Positions 17,816-25,342 of a stretch of DNA of 53,709 bases are shown piece after piece. The DNA comes from Oscillospiraceae bacterium (GTDB lineage: Bacteria > Bacillota > Clostridia > Oscillospirales > Ruminococcaceae): positions 1 to 53,709 of the forward strand of contig WQYC01000016.1 in NCBI GenBank assembly GCA_009781425.1, read 5' to 3'. Below the pieces are notes generated by a model. The model did not search any database. It saw only the letters and a list, made by a program, of their open reading frames with translations, and was not told the origin of the DNA. Every line of letters starts with the position of its first letter. Position 1 is the stretch's first letter. Both the position numbers and the translations under genes were made by a program.

Positions 17816-18187
17816 TTATTTCATTGGATTTTTAAGTTCAAAGATTTCTTCATCAAATAATATTCCTCTGATAAATCCGTCAAAAGCAAACTCTAAACGC
17901 TCGATATATGGTGTGATTTCATCTGGAAGATTTGAAATAGAATACAAATCCTGTGGGCTGAAATGCCACATAAAACTTGTTAAAATATAATTATATGTGC
18001 GGCAGACAAAATGTAGTATTTCTCTGTCTAACGAACCTTTATTTTTAGTTGTCTGAGTTAATTCGACAAGAGAATTGTAATAATCCCAAAATGCAGTTTC
18101 GTTGAACTTTGACATTTCATGGAGATAATAAACAAAACTTCCATCAACACAATTATAATTATCAGATAATATTTTGCTGATTTTCAA
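17816..18187 (-). CDS. Small acidic protein of unknown function (immunity-protein-like)
   Basis: 123 residues, TTG start at 18187 with a GAGGTG site; interposed between the sugar kinase and fucI. No signal peptide or membrane segment. The pattern GSFVYYLHE, FWDYYNSLVEL, TSFMWHFSPQDLY and YIERLEFAFDGFIRG recalls small immunity proteins of polymorphic toxin systems (Imm41-type as I remember it), usually found as orphans after toxin loss. No toxin is adjacent. The gene is AT-rich relative to its neighbours, suggesting recent arrival. Its 3' end carries a sequence similar to one downstream of the zinc-ribbon gene near 42130. The functional link is weak. Confidence 0.6.
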   Translation of the reverse strand: MKISKILSDNYNCVDGSFVYYLHEMSKFNETAFWDYYNSLVELTQTTKNKGSLDREILHFVCRTYNYILTSFMWHFSPQDLYSISNLPDEITPYIERLEFAFDGFIRGILFDEEIFELKNPMK

Positions 18188-18221
18188 TTCGACACCTCTA
18201 ACCTCACATTATATAAATTCC

Positions 18222-19448
18222 CTACCCCTCCGGCAAGTACGTCTTAACCTTGCACGACCTCGCAATTACTTTCCGCGCGGTTTTTAAGTCGGCGATTTCG
18301 CCGCTTGTGATTAATTGAATCGCGATATTCCCAAGCGCAGTCGCTTCAACGGGCCCTGCCTTGACCTCGCAATTGCAGGCGTTTGCAGTCAGTTGGCAGA
18401 GTAGCGCGCTTTGCGAGCCGCCGCCGACAATGTGAATAGTCTTGTAATTCTTGCCTGTGCAAGCTTTTATTTCCTTGAAAGCCTGCGCGTGTTCAGCCGC
18501 TAAGTTCTCGTAAATCCGCCGCGTTTCATCAAGCTTTTCAAGCTCGGCGTATTCGAGGTTGTTGTGCTTTTTCCGCAGTTCCTGAACATGATACAAGCCC
18601 GTTATATTTTTGAGCAGAGTTATTTTTCCGCCGAAGCCGATTTCATTTGAAAAGTTAAACTCGTTTAAAATCGGCGCAGAAGCTTCCGTCCCGAACAGCG
18701 ACCAGGTTCCGCAGGAGATGTAAATAAAGTCGTCTTCATAAGACGGCACAGCTGCAATTGCACACTGCGTATCGTGTCCGCAAACAGCGATTACATCTGC
18801 GTTTTCGTGCTTTCCGATGACTGCTCCGCTTTGCACGATTGGGGTTAGCAGTCGCTTCGGAAGTCCGAGCGCGTTTAAAACCTCATCAGACCATGCGCCG
18901 CTTTTCGCGTCTAACATCTGCGTCGTGCTTGCAATCGACAGCTCGGTTTGCATATTTCCTGTCAGCATATAATTCAGCAAATCGGGCATCAGCAGAAGCT
19001 TTTCCGCGTTTTCGAGAAGCGTTGGACGTTGCCTTTTAAGTGCAAAAAGCTGAAAAACAGTGTTAATTTCCATGAAGCCGATTGCGGTGATTTCGAGAAG
19101 CTTTTCTTTGCTGATTAGCTTAAAAGCTTCCTCGGAAATGCCGTCAGTGCGCTTGTCTCGGTAATGCACGGGCGGTTCAAGCAGTTGCCCGTCCTTGCCA
19201 ATCAGCCCGAAATCCACGCCCCACGTGTCGATTCCCAAGGAATCGAACGCGCCTGCTTTTGAAATTCCTGTTTTAATTTCATCAAGAAGATTATTAAAAT
19301 CCCAGTGCAAAGTGCCGTTGATTTCAATCGGATTATTTGCAAATCTATGTATTTCTTCTAATTTAATAGTATTGCCGTCCCTATTAAAATATCCGCGGAT
19401 TACCCGCCCGCTCGACGCGCCTAAATCTATTGCTAAAACTTTTTTCAT
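18222..19448 (-). CDS. Rhamnulokinase-type FGGY sugar kinase, probable L-fuculokinase
   Basis: FGGY-family kinase phosphorylating a ketose at O-1. The RhaB-type signature is clear: VLAIDLGASSGRVIRGYF at the N-terminus, GTLHWDFNNLL, GIDTWGVDFGLI, the ISCGTWSLFG phosphate-loop strand and a C-terminal HIVGGGSQSALLCQLTAN. By sequence it is a rhamnulokinase, but flanking fucI and class II aldolase genes make L-fuculose the likely substrate; RhaB-like kinases substitute for FucK in other Firmicutes. Start at 19448 is chosen because the ATG overlaps the aldolase stop (TAATG) and gives the normal MKKVLAIDLG start; the longer frame adds 25 unlike residues. 408 residues, slightly shorter than the usual ~480. 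It ends in a stop (TAG) 35 bp before the orphan gene. Confidence 0.88.
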   Translation of the reverse strand: MKKVLAIDLGASSGRVIRGYFNRDGNTIKLEEIHRFANNPIEINGTLHWDFNNLLDEIKTGISKAGAFDSLGIDTWGVDFGLIGKDGQLLEPPVHYRDKRTDGISEEAFKLISKEKLLEITAIGFMEINTVFQLFALKRQRPTLLENAEKLLLMPDLLNYMLTGNMQTELSIASTTQMLDAKSGAWSDEVLNALGLPKRLLTPIVQSGAVIGKHENADVIAVCGHDTQCAIAAVPSYEDDFIYISCGTWSLFGTEASAPILNEFNFSNEIGFGGKITLLKNITGLYHVQELRKKHNNLEYAELEKLDETRRIYENLAAEHAQAFKEIKACTGKNYKTIHIVGGGSQSALLCQLTANACNCEVKAGPVEATALGNIAIQLITSGEIADLKTARKVIARSCKVKTYLPEG

Positions 19449-20143
19449 TATGAACTCCCGTTCGGGTATTTTTTGTAGCCCGGGTGCTTGCCTGTAACGC
19501 CGTACTGCGTACGCATATTGCAAAGCCTGTCGATGTTCTCGCGGGATATTTCAACCGCGCCGCCGAGCAAATGCGCGTTGAGGCTTATTTTCGCCCAGAG
19601 CTCAAGCGTTTCCATGCGATAAAACGCGGTGATTAAATCCGCGCCGACAGTCAGCGCACCGTGATTTTGCAAAAGCAGAACGTCGTGCTCTTGAAGATAC
19701 GGCGTAATCGCTTCGGGGACTTCATAAGTAGACGGCGTGCCGTAGGGCGTGACGGGGACCGAGCCGATTGCAATCACCGCTTCAATCATCGTGTAACCGT
19801 CAAGTGCCTTGTTCGCGACAGCGTAGCCCGTGGCTGTGGGCGGGTGCGCGTGAACAACTGCGCCGACGTCCTCGCGCTGCTCGTAACAGCGCAGGTGCAT
19901 TTTTATTTCGGACGACGGCTTTAAGCCGCTGTTTTGACTTCCTTCAAGCACTTCACCCTTTGCATTAATTTTCACGATTTTGTCGGGAGTGATGAAGCTT
20001 TTGCTGATTCCCGTAGGTGTCGCTAAAAAAAGCCCGTTTCCGAGCTTTACAGTGATATTGCCGTCATTGGCGGCGACCCAGCCGAGCTGCCACATCTTGC
20101 CGCAAATATCGCAGATTTGGTTTTTGATGTCGATTTCGTTCAT
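19448..20143 (-). CDS. fucA: Class II aldolase, probable L-fuculose-1-phosphate aldolase
   Basis: Cleaves L-fuculose-1-phosphate to DHAP and L-lactaldehyde. 231 residues with the zinc ligands H98 and H100 (VVHAHPP) and H161 (LQNHGAL), acid/base E79 (KPSSEIKMHL) and the phosphate-binding NDGNIT and TPTGISKS segments. The related rhamnulose-phosphate aldolase and ribulose-5-phosphate epimerase share this fold; size and fucI context favour FucA. ATG at 20143 with AAAGGAA. First gene of the fucose module; a 110-bp gap with a palindromic element separates it from pssA upstream, so a promoter or readthrough there would set its expression. One-base overlap with the kinase downstream indicates coupling. 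Confidence 0.85.
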   Translation of the reverse strand: MNEIDIKNQICDICGKMWQLGWVAANDGNITVKLGNGLFLATPTGISKSFITPDKIVKINAKGEVLEGSQNSGLKPSSEIKMHLRCYEQREDVGAVVHAHPPTATGYAVANKALDGYTMIEAVIAIGSVPVTPYGTPSTYEVPEAITPYLQEHDVLLLQNHGALTVGADLITAFYRMETLELWAKISLNAHLLGGAVEISRENIDRLCNMRTQYGVTGKHPGYKKYPNGSS

Positions 20144-20169
20144 GGTTTCATTCCTTTTTTTATTTTAAT

Positions 20170-20251
20170 GTAGGGAACTGCATTTCGGCGTTTTCAGCTG
20201 AAACCGCCATGCGTTCCGCTCCGCTCCGGAACGGATTAATCCGTTCCCTAC
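20170..20251. repeat. 82-bp intergenic palindromic element (GTAGGG family)
   Basis: Bounded by GTAGGGAAC (20170-20178) and its reverse complement GTTCCCTAC (20243-20251). It holds two hairpins: GGCG/CGCC arms around a TTTCAGCTGAAA palindrome, and the perfect palindrome GGAACGGATTAATCCGTTCC. The second unit recurs almost unchanged inside the P-type ATPase gene (52124-52147 and 52271-52318). No ORF; it lies between pssA and the fucose aldolase gene. Confidence 0.75.
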
Positions 20252-20253
20252 GT

Positions 20254-20865
20254 TTAAAATATAAATATCGCCGCTAAAAATGCAAGCCCGAAGATAATTA
20301 ATCCTTTTTGGCAGAAGCCGTATTTCTTGAATTTAACCGATGAAATCATCAGTCCGCCGAGCGCGAAAAAGCAGAGCGCAGGCGCGAAAGCAGGAACTGC
20401 GATTTCTGCCGCGTTCAGCCGCCAGTACAGCCAAATTGACACAATCCCGAACAGCATTGCACCCGGGACAGGCATACCTGTGAAGTACGGCTGTTTCTCG
20501 GTTGTAGTCACGTTGATAAAATACGCTAATCTCCATAAGCCGCAAACCGCATAAAACGAAGCCGCGGCGACCGTCAGAAGCGAAACCTCCACAAACGTGT
20601 AAATAAGAAGCACAGGAACAACACAGCAAACGAAGAAGTCCGTGAGCAAGTCCATGTACTCGCCGAAGCGGGTCTGCTGTTTTAATTTTTTTGCTAAGAA
20701 GCCGTCAATAACGTCCATGAAAGTCGCCAAAAGCAGACAAAAAATCGTGCTAATCATGTTCCCTTGAAGCATGAAAAAACACGCAACAATGCCCGAAACA
20801 AGCCCCGTCGTGGTAGCTATGTTCGGGATATTTACATATTCAAGAGGGGGGAAGAATTTCTTCAT
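20254..20865 (-). CDS. pssA: CDP-diacylglycerol-serine O-phosphatidyltransferase
   Basis: Makes phosphatidylserine from CDP-diacylglycerol and L-serine in the membrane. 203 residues with about six hydrophobic segments. The CDP-alcohol phosphatidyltransferase motif is complete in spacing, D-x2-DG-x2-A-x9-G-x3-D-x3-D (DVIDGFLAKKL to GEYMDLLTD), with Lys replacing the usual Arg after Ala. ATG at 20865 with GGAG; it lies five bases after psd, so product and next enzyme are co-expressed. Placement beside psd separates it from the other CDP-alcohol transferases (PgsA, cardiolipin synthase). Confidence 0.92.
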   Translation of the reverse strand: MKKFFPPLEYVNIPNIATTTGLVSGIVACFFMLQGNMISTIFCLLLATFMDVIDGFLAKKLKQQTRFGEYMDLLTDFFVCCVVPVLLIYTFVEVSLLTVAAASFYAVCGLWRLAYFINVTTTEKQPYFTGMPVPGAMLFGIVSIWLYWRLNAAEIAVPAFAPALCFFALGGLMISSVKFKKYGFCQKGLIIFGLAFLAAIFIF

Positions 20866-20870
20866 AAAAA

Positions 20871-21791
20871 CTATTTCTCCATACTTGTGCCGATTGGCTC
20901 GCCCGCGCTTATTTTTGATTCAAAGCCTTTCGCAGTCTGCGCTAAGATTTCGCCGCAGGGCGTGAACATATCTTTCTTGAAAAACATCAGTACTAATGAC
21001 CCGCCGGGTAGGAAATAACTCGCCTGCTGTCCGCGGCTGACCGCGTCGCCCGCTTCAAAGCAGTGCACGATACTGCCGACAAAGGTCGCGCCGACCTCCA
21101 CTAAAATCACGTCGCCGAAGTTCTCGGACGAGAAGCCGATAATTGCGCGTTTATTGCGGCAGTAGAGCCGCGCGACGCGCCCGACTGCAAGCGGATTCAC
21201 CGAGTACAAATGTCCTTTTATAAAGCTCGGCGCGCTGACCACGCCGTTGTCGAAAAAATGCATACGGTGGTAATTTGTCGGCGTCAGCCGAAGCCTTACC
21301 ATAGTTCCGCCGCGGTATTTTTCCGCTAAGCTTTCGTCGCCGAATAATTCCGGCAGTGAAAAATAGGAGTCCTTCGCCGCGATTAGGTTTTCCGGCTCTA
21401 TGTCTGTGCTGATTGAAACAAGCCCTTCGCAGGGTGAGCCTAAAACGCCCTGCGTTTCGGGGAAGCTGAGGTTGTTTTTTTCACGCGAGAAGAAGTCCGC
21501 GAAGTTCTTATATTCGCCCTCACAGCCGGTCATGTCGATTTGATATTTTTCTATGAATTTCGGGATATTCCGCGCTGAAGACTTAGTTCGGCAATAACGC
21601 CCGTAGAGACGGCTGACAAGCTTCCGCTTAACTAAAAACAACATCGGCGGCCCGCACACAGGGTTCCCGTAAATAAGGCGCATACCTTTTTCGGCGGGTA
21701 TGAATTCCTTTTCATATTCGCCGTTGTTATATATTATGACGTCGTCTTGCTTTTTATTTTTAGCTCTGCGCTTGAATTTAATGCGCTTCAT
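20871..21791 (-). CDS. psd: Phosphatidylserine decarboxylase proenzyme
   Basis: Converts phosphatidylserine to phosphatidylethanolamine. 306 residues; a pyruvoyl enzyme that cuts itself at the Ser of the LPGGSLV motif near the C-terminus, giving a large beta and a small alpha chain. Also visible: FADFFSREKN, LGSPCEGLVS, and the catalytic TNYHRMHFFDNG and GHLYSVNPLA histidine segments. This is the longer (Psd-I/II type) form. An ATG at 21791 lies inside the 3' end of the preceding Cys-rich membrane protein gene (14-bp overlap), with GGGAGG upstream, so translation is coupled. Followed five bases later by pssA. Confidence 0.95.
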   Translation of the reverse strand: MKRIKFKRRAKNKKQDDVIIYNNGEYEKEFIPAEKGMRLIYGNPVCGPPMLFLVKRKLVSRLYGRYCRTKSSARNIPKFIEKYQIDMTGCEGEYKNFADFFSREKNNLSFPETQGVLGSPCEGLVSISTDIEPENLIAAKDSYFSLPELFGDESLAEKYRGGTMVRLRLTPTNYHRMHFFDNGVVSAPSFIKGHLYSVNPLAVGRVARLYCRNKRAIIGFSSENFGDVILVEVGATFVGSIVHCFEAGDAVSRGQQASYFLPGGSLVLMFFKKDMFTPCGEILAQTAKGFESKISAGEPIGTSMEK

Positions 21792-22275
21792 TTAGAACCT
21801 CCCACTTGGGGCAGTCGTAGAGGTCAACCTGACCCTGATTACTCGGGTATCTTCCGCAGAAATAATACCCGAAATAGATTGAACCGTAGCTCAGGCACCT
21901 GCCGTTTTCGCCGAGCATAGGGCAGGAAATCTGCGCACAGCAGGAGTTCTCGCACTTGTCGCAGTTGTCCGGTGCGCCCTGCCAGCTTGCTTTAAGTTGC
22001 ATGATTTCAGAGCTGTTTTGAAATTGGGGTGCGTCGGTAATTTTCGACGGATACAAGTCGCGATACTTTTTATTAGAGAGCGAACGCCACATAACCTTAT
22101 AAACGTGCTTCCAGAGCAGAAACGGCTTTAAGCTTTTCCACTGCGCCTTCGGCGCGAACGCAAGCTTATAAAGCGGCGCGAGGATAAACATGGCAAGCCC
22201 GCCTGTAATAAAAAATAAAATGAGCAGAAAATATAAATAAATTCTGATTATAACGTGTTTGAGAGTCAAAATCAA
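21778..22275 (-). CDS. Small membrane-anchored Cys-rich protein of unknown function
   Basis: 165 residues. One strong N-terminal membrane segment (YLYFLLILFFITGGLAMFIL) is followed by a basic stretch and a C-terminal cysteine cluster: DNCDKCENSCC, ISCPML, GRCLSYGS, FGYYFCGRYP and YDCPKW, about nine Cys that could bind metal or an iron-sulfur cluster. No family is recognised. TTG at 22275 overlaps the stop of the HD gene (TTGA), and its own 3' end overlaps psd by 14 bp. The tight coupling to psd and pssA suggests a membrane or lipid role, but that is inference only. Confidence 0.7.
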   Translation of the reverse strand: MILTLKHVIIRIYLYFLLILFFITGGLAMFILAPLYKLAFAPKAQWKSLKPFLLWKHVYKVMWRSLSNKKYRDLYPSKITDAPQFQNSSEIMQLKASWQGAPDNCDKCENSCCAQISCPMLGENGRCLSYGSIYFGYYFCGRYPSNQGQVDLYDCPKWEVLNEAH

Positions 22276-22844
22276 TGTCCTTCCAAAAAATATGTAGCTT
22301 CCATATCCGCCACAGTCAGCGCGAAGGCGAGCGGGTATTTTTCGAGCGCACTGCCGATTGTGTTCTTGTCTTCGATTCCCGAAAAGCCCATGTGCCAGCG
22401 GATTGCCATAGCTTCCTCACGCGTCAGCCGCATGAAGCCGCTAATCATGTAAACCGATTTTTCGCCGTGCCCGTAGGGCAGATTATCCTCGTAATTATAG
22501 CAGGGGACTTTTTCCCACGCGCCTGTGACTTCGTTTTTGACGTTGCGGGTGCTTTTTTTGTAGACATCGACCTTGCAAACATCGTGCAACAGCGCGCAAA
22601 TAGCTATGCTTTCCTCGGAATAATCGAACCTGTAAACCTCGCGCACTCGCTCGCGTTCCAAATAATCGGTCAGACAGCGGAAAACATTGACGCTGTGCGC
22701 GGCTAAGCCACCCTCGTGAGAGCCGTGATAGCGCGTGCTTGCGGGCGCGGTGAAGAAGTCGCTGTTGCTTAGAAACTCCAGCATTTGCGCCGCGCCGGGG
22801 CGGGTTATATTCGCGTTATAAATCTCGATGAATTCGGCTTTCAT
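22272..22844 (-). CDS. HD-domain phosphohydrolase
   Basis: 190-residue metal-dependent HD-superfamily protein. H43 (GSHEGGLAAHS, with H50), the HD pair H87-D88 (ALLHDVCKVD), a His in YGHGEKS and an Asp in TVADMEA give the usual HD metal ligands. Most similar in look to the HD part of YhaM-type exoribonucleases or small nucleotidases; no OB domain is present, so RNA cleavage is not supported. ATG at 22844; its stop overlaps the following gene start. It lies 12 bp after the BMP lipoprotein gene. Substrate unknown. Confidence 0.8.
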   Translation of the reverse strand: MKAEFIEIYNANITRPGAAQMLEFLSNSDFFTAPASTRYHGSHEGGLAAHSVNVFRCLTDYLERERVREVYRFDYSEESIAICALLHDVCKVDVYKKSTRNVKNEVTGAWEKVPCYNYEDNLPYGHGEKSVYMISGFMRLTREEAMAIRWHMGFSGIEDKNTIGSALEKYPLAFALTVADMEATYFLEGH

Positions 22845-22856
22845 GGTTTATATTCC

Positions 22857-24059
22857 CTACTGTTTAATTGTGAAATCCGAAATAGTAATTTCGGTCAGCG
22901 GCTCGGAGAAATTCTTCTCGGTGTCGATTATGCTCGTGAGCCAGCGCATAGTGAAAATCTGTGCAATATAGAGTGAGCTTCCTCTTTCTACGCGGATTGC
23001 GCCTTCTCTGTCGCGGATTTCACCGCCGAAAACGAGCGAACGTTCGTCCATTATGATTGCGCGAAGCTCAGTTGCCAAGTCCCGCGTGCCGGGCTTCACT
23101 CTGCTGTCCTCAAAGCCAATCATCTCTACCATGCCGTGGAGCAGACCGCGCTGAACGAGCTCGCCGAAGGAGTTGGTATTACCGTACATATATTTGCGCA
23201 CCTTGTCTATAAGATACGTGTTTAAGTTCAGATACATTCCTGTTAAATACTGCTCGGGTGCAATTTCGGGCAAATTATATGCGAAAGCGATTACATTTAC
23301 GCCGAGCTCCTCGCAGAGCCGAATCCCGTATTCATCGGACTGATAGATGAAAATAATGTCACAGCCTTGATTAATAAGGTCAAGAATCGCCGCTCTCGTG
23401 TCGTCGTGGTGCGAGGATAAAGCCCAGTTCAGCGAAACGCCGATTTGCCCCGGCTGCTGCTGAAGCTCTCTTACGCCGAGCGCGAAGGCGTTAGCTACGC
23501 CGTAAGCGTTGTACAGATTATTGTCAACCACCATGCCGACTCTGTTGCTGTAGGTGTTGAACGCCGCTGTAAAGCCGCAGACGTTCGCCGCTTGATAGAG
23601 CTGAGGCTGTACCGAAGCGAGGTTCGGAGACTGGTCAGTTCCGCCGAAGCTGACAAAAAATACATCCGAGTACTTGCGCGATTCTAAGACGACAGCGGAG
23701 TTAAAGGTATTCGACGCCGCGACAATAACGTTCATGCCTGCGCCTACCATTTTTTCAACGGCTTCCTCAAACTGCATTACGCGGACGTTTTCCATGTAAA
23801 AGGTTTCTGCGCCGAGCGTCCGCTCAAGCTGATTTCTGCCGAGCTCGAATATGGCAATCATCGGGTCACTGCCAACCTGCCCGCTGTATATGAAGCCGAC
23901 TTTTGTGTCAAGCGGATAAGGGTCGATTTCTTCCTCCGTGCCGAAAAGATTTCCGAAGCCTCTCGGAGCCGAGCCACCCTCGTCGTCGCCGCACGCCGCA
24001 AACAGCCCGACACTCATAACTGCACACAAAATTAATGCAAGAATTTTTTTGATTTTCAT
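22857..24059 (-). CDS. BMP-family substrate-binding lipoprotein
   Basis: 400 residues exported and lipidated: MKIKKILALILCAVMSVG then lipobox LFAAC. The mature part follows the basic-membrane-protein (PnrA/BMP) pattern: VGFIYSGQVGSDPM, FEEAVEKMVGAGMNVIVA, FFVSFGGTDQSPNL, NRVGMVVDN, GCDIIFIYQSDEYG. BMP proteins bind nucleosides or related small molecules for ABC import; no ATPase or permease gene follows, so it may be an orphan receptor. Its ATG overlaps the decarboxylase stop (ATGA). TAG stop is followed directly by GGAAT, the likely SD region of the HD gene. Confidence 0.88.
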   Translation of the reverse strand: MKIKKILALILCAVMSVGLFAACGDDEGGSAPRGFGNLFGTEEEIDPYPLDTKVGFIYSGQVGSDPMIAIFELGRNQLERTLGAETFYMENVRVMQFEEAVEKMVGAGMNVIVAASNTFNSAVVLESRKYSDVFFVSFGGTDQSPNLASVQPQLYQAANVCGFTAAFNTYSNRVGMVVDNNLYNAYGVANAFALGVRELQQQPGQIGVSLNWALSSHHDDTRAAILDLINQGCDIIFIYQSDEYGIRLCEELGVNVIAFAYNLPEIAPEQYLTGMYLNLNTYLIDKVRKYMYGNTNSFGELVQRGLLHGMVEMIGFEDSRVKPGTRDLATELRAIIMDERSLVFGGEIRDREGAIRVERGSSLYIAQIFTMRWLTSIIDTEKNFSEPLTEITISDFTIKQ

Positions 24060-25342
24060 TTTTTCTCTACCTCCGTAATTTTTATTCTATCCACTCCGAA
24101 GCTTTTTAATAATTCTACAGCTTCTGTGTTTATAATTTCTCCCGGCATAACAAGCGGAACGCAGGGCGGGCAAGGCGCGCAGATTTCCGCGCAGACCTTT
24201 CCGATTGCTTTTTTTGTTTCAAGCACCGCGCATTTTCTTGCAAAAACAGCTTCGCGGATACTTGTGGCTTTTTGAAGCTTTAAGATGGGATAATTTATAA
24301 TTTCAAGCGGCTTTTTGGGTTTTATTCTCTTTAACGCGGCTTCTGCCGCATTAGTCTGCGCCTTGTCGGTAATCGTCGAAAAAAGCAAAACCGTGCAGTT
24401 TTCGTCGGCGTATTCACATTCGAGGTTGTTTTTTCGCAGTTCTTCCGCGAAGTCCGCGCCTGAATAGCCGTATTCACGCGCGTTAATCGTGATTCTAAGC
24501 GGGTCACTTTCGCGCAGTGAAAAGCCTGCGTCCGTAAGGCTTTGCTTCAGCTCTGCGACAAGCTCGAACGCTTGGGTGTTTCCCTCGGCGAGGTGCTTGT
24601 TGCATAAGTCAAGGCTTTCGAGAATCAGATAAGACGGGCTTGACGTGCCGAATAATGCGATTGCGGCTTCGGCGTTATGCGTGAACCGCTCGTCGTTTAT
24701 CTGCAAATACGCCGCTCCCGTCAGCGCGGGCAGGGTTTTATGCGCGCTGTCGGCGGTCATCGCCGCGCCGAGCGTAATAGGATGCTTACCTAAAAGCGTT
24801 AAATACGCGCCGTGAGCGTTATCAACAAGAAGCGGGATATTGTTGGAAGCTTTGCATATTTGTGCAGTTTTTTTAATGTCATACAGCTTGCCGTAATAGT
24901 CGATACTGTTCATGAAAACGGCGGCTGTGTCTGCGTTTATTGTGCTTATAAGTTCATCTTCGTTATAAAACCAGTCGACATCAAAGTCTAACAGTGCGCA
25001 AGCCGACACGAAGCTTCGGTGAACGCCGCGGTACGCGGCGATTCTGCTTCCTTGTGAAGCGGTTTTTACTAATGCAAGCATAGCTTGAATCGCGAGCGTG
25101 CTTCCCGAGCAGGAGTAGAGCGTCTTCTTCGCATTGAAGAGCTTTGCCGCAGTTCGTTCGCTTTCAGCGATTATGCTTACTGCGCCTGCGATTTCGGTTA
25201 TGTCGTGAGGGACTTCACGCCCTTTATGTCCGGGCATATGACAGCGAATTGCACTTTGTTTATGATAATTTACAAGAAAATCGTGAATAGGAGTTTTAAT
25301 CTCAACTTTACAAGATGCATCTTGATTTAAAGCTTTTGTCAT
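24056..25342 (-). CDS. Orn/Lys/Arg decarboxylase-family PLP enzyme
   Basis: 428 residues, fold-type I PLP decarboxylase of the Firmicutes SpeA/Cad type, making a polyamine or polyamine precursor. PLP lysine K202 is in DSAHKTLPALTG; MPGHKGREVP near the N-terminus, SGSTLAIQAML, and LLVDNAHGAYL are family hallmarks. The C-terminal small domain (APCPPCVPLVMPGEII) is complete. Start at 25342 is taken because ATG overlaps the fapA stop (ATGA) and MTKALNQDA precedes the conserved TPIHDFL; the longer open frame reads backwards through fapA sequence. Substrate (Arg, Lys or Orn) cannot be decided. Coupled to fapA upstream and the BMP gene downstream. Confidence 0.9.
   Translation of the reverse strand: MTKALNQDASCKVEIKTPIHDFLVNYHKQSAIRCHMPGHKGREVPHDITEIAGAVSIIAESERTAAKLFNAKKTLYSCSGSTLAIQAMLALVKTASQGSRIAAYRGVHRSFVSACALLDFDVDWFYNEDELISTINADTAAVFMNSIDYYGKLYDIKKTAQICKASNNIPLLVDNAHGAYLTLLGKHPITLGAAMTADSAHKTLPALTGAAYLQINDERFTHNAEAAIALFGTSSPSYLILESLDLCNKHLAEGNTQAFELVAELKQSLTDAGFSLRESDPLRITINAREYGYSGADFAEELRKNNLECEYADENCTVLLFSTITDKAQTNAAEAALKRIKPKKPLEIINYPILKLQKATSIREAVFARKCAVLETKKAIGKVCAEICAPCPPCVPLVMPGEIINTEAVELLKSFGVDRIKITEVEKK

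Noticed and set aside
19725-19770. GTAGGGCGTGACGGGG in the aldolase gene as another palindromic element
   Set aside because: No hairpin, and it encodes the family-conserved PVTPYGT segment, so it is ordinary coding sequence.
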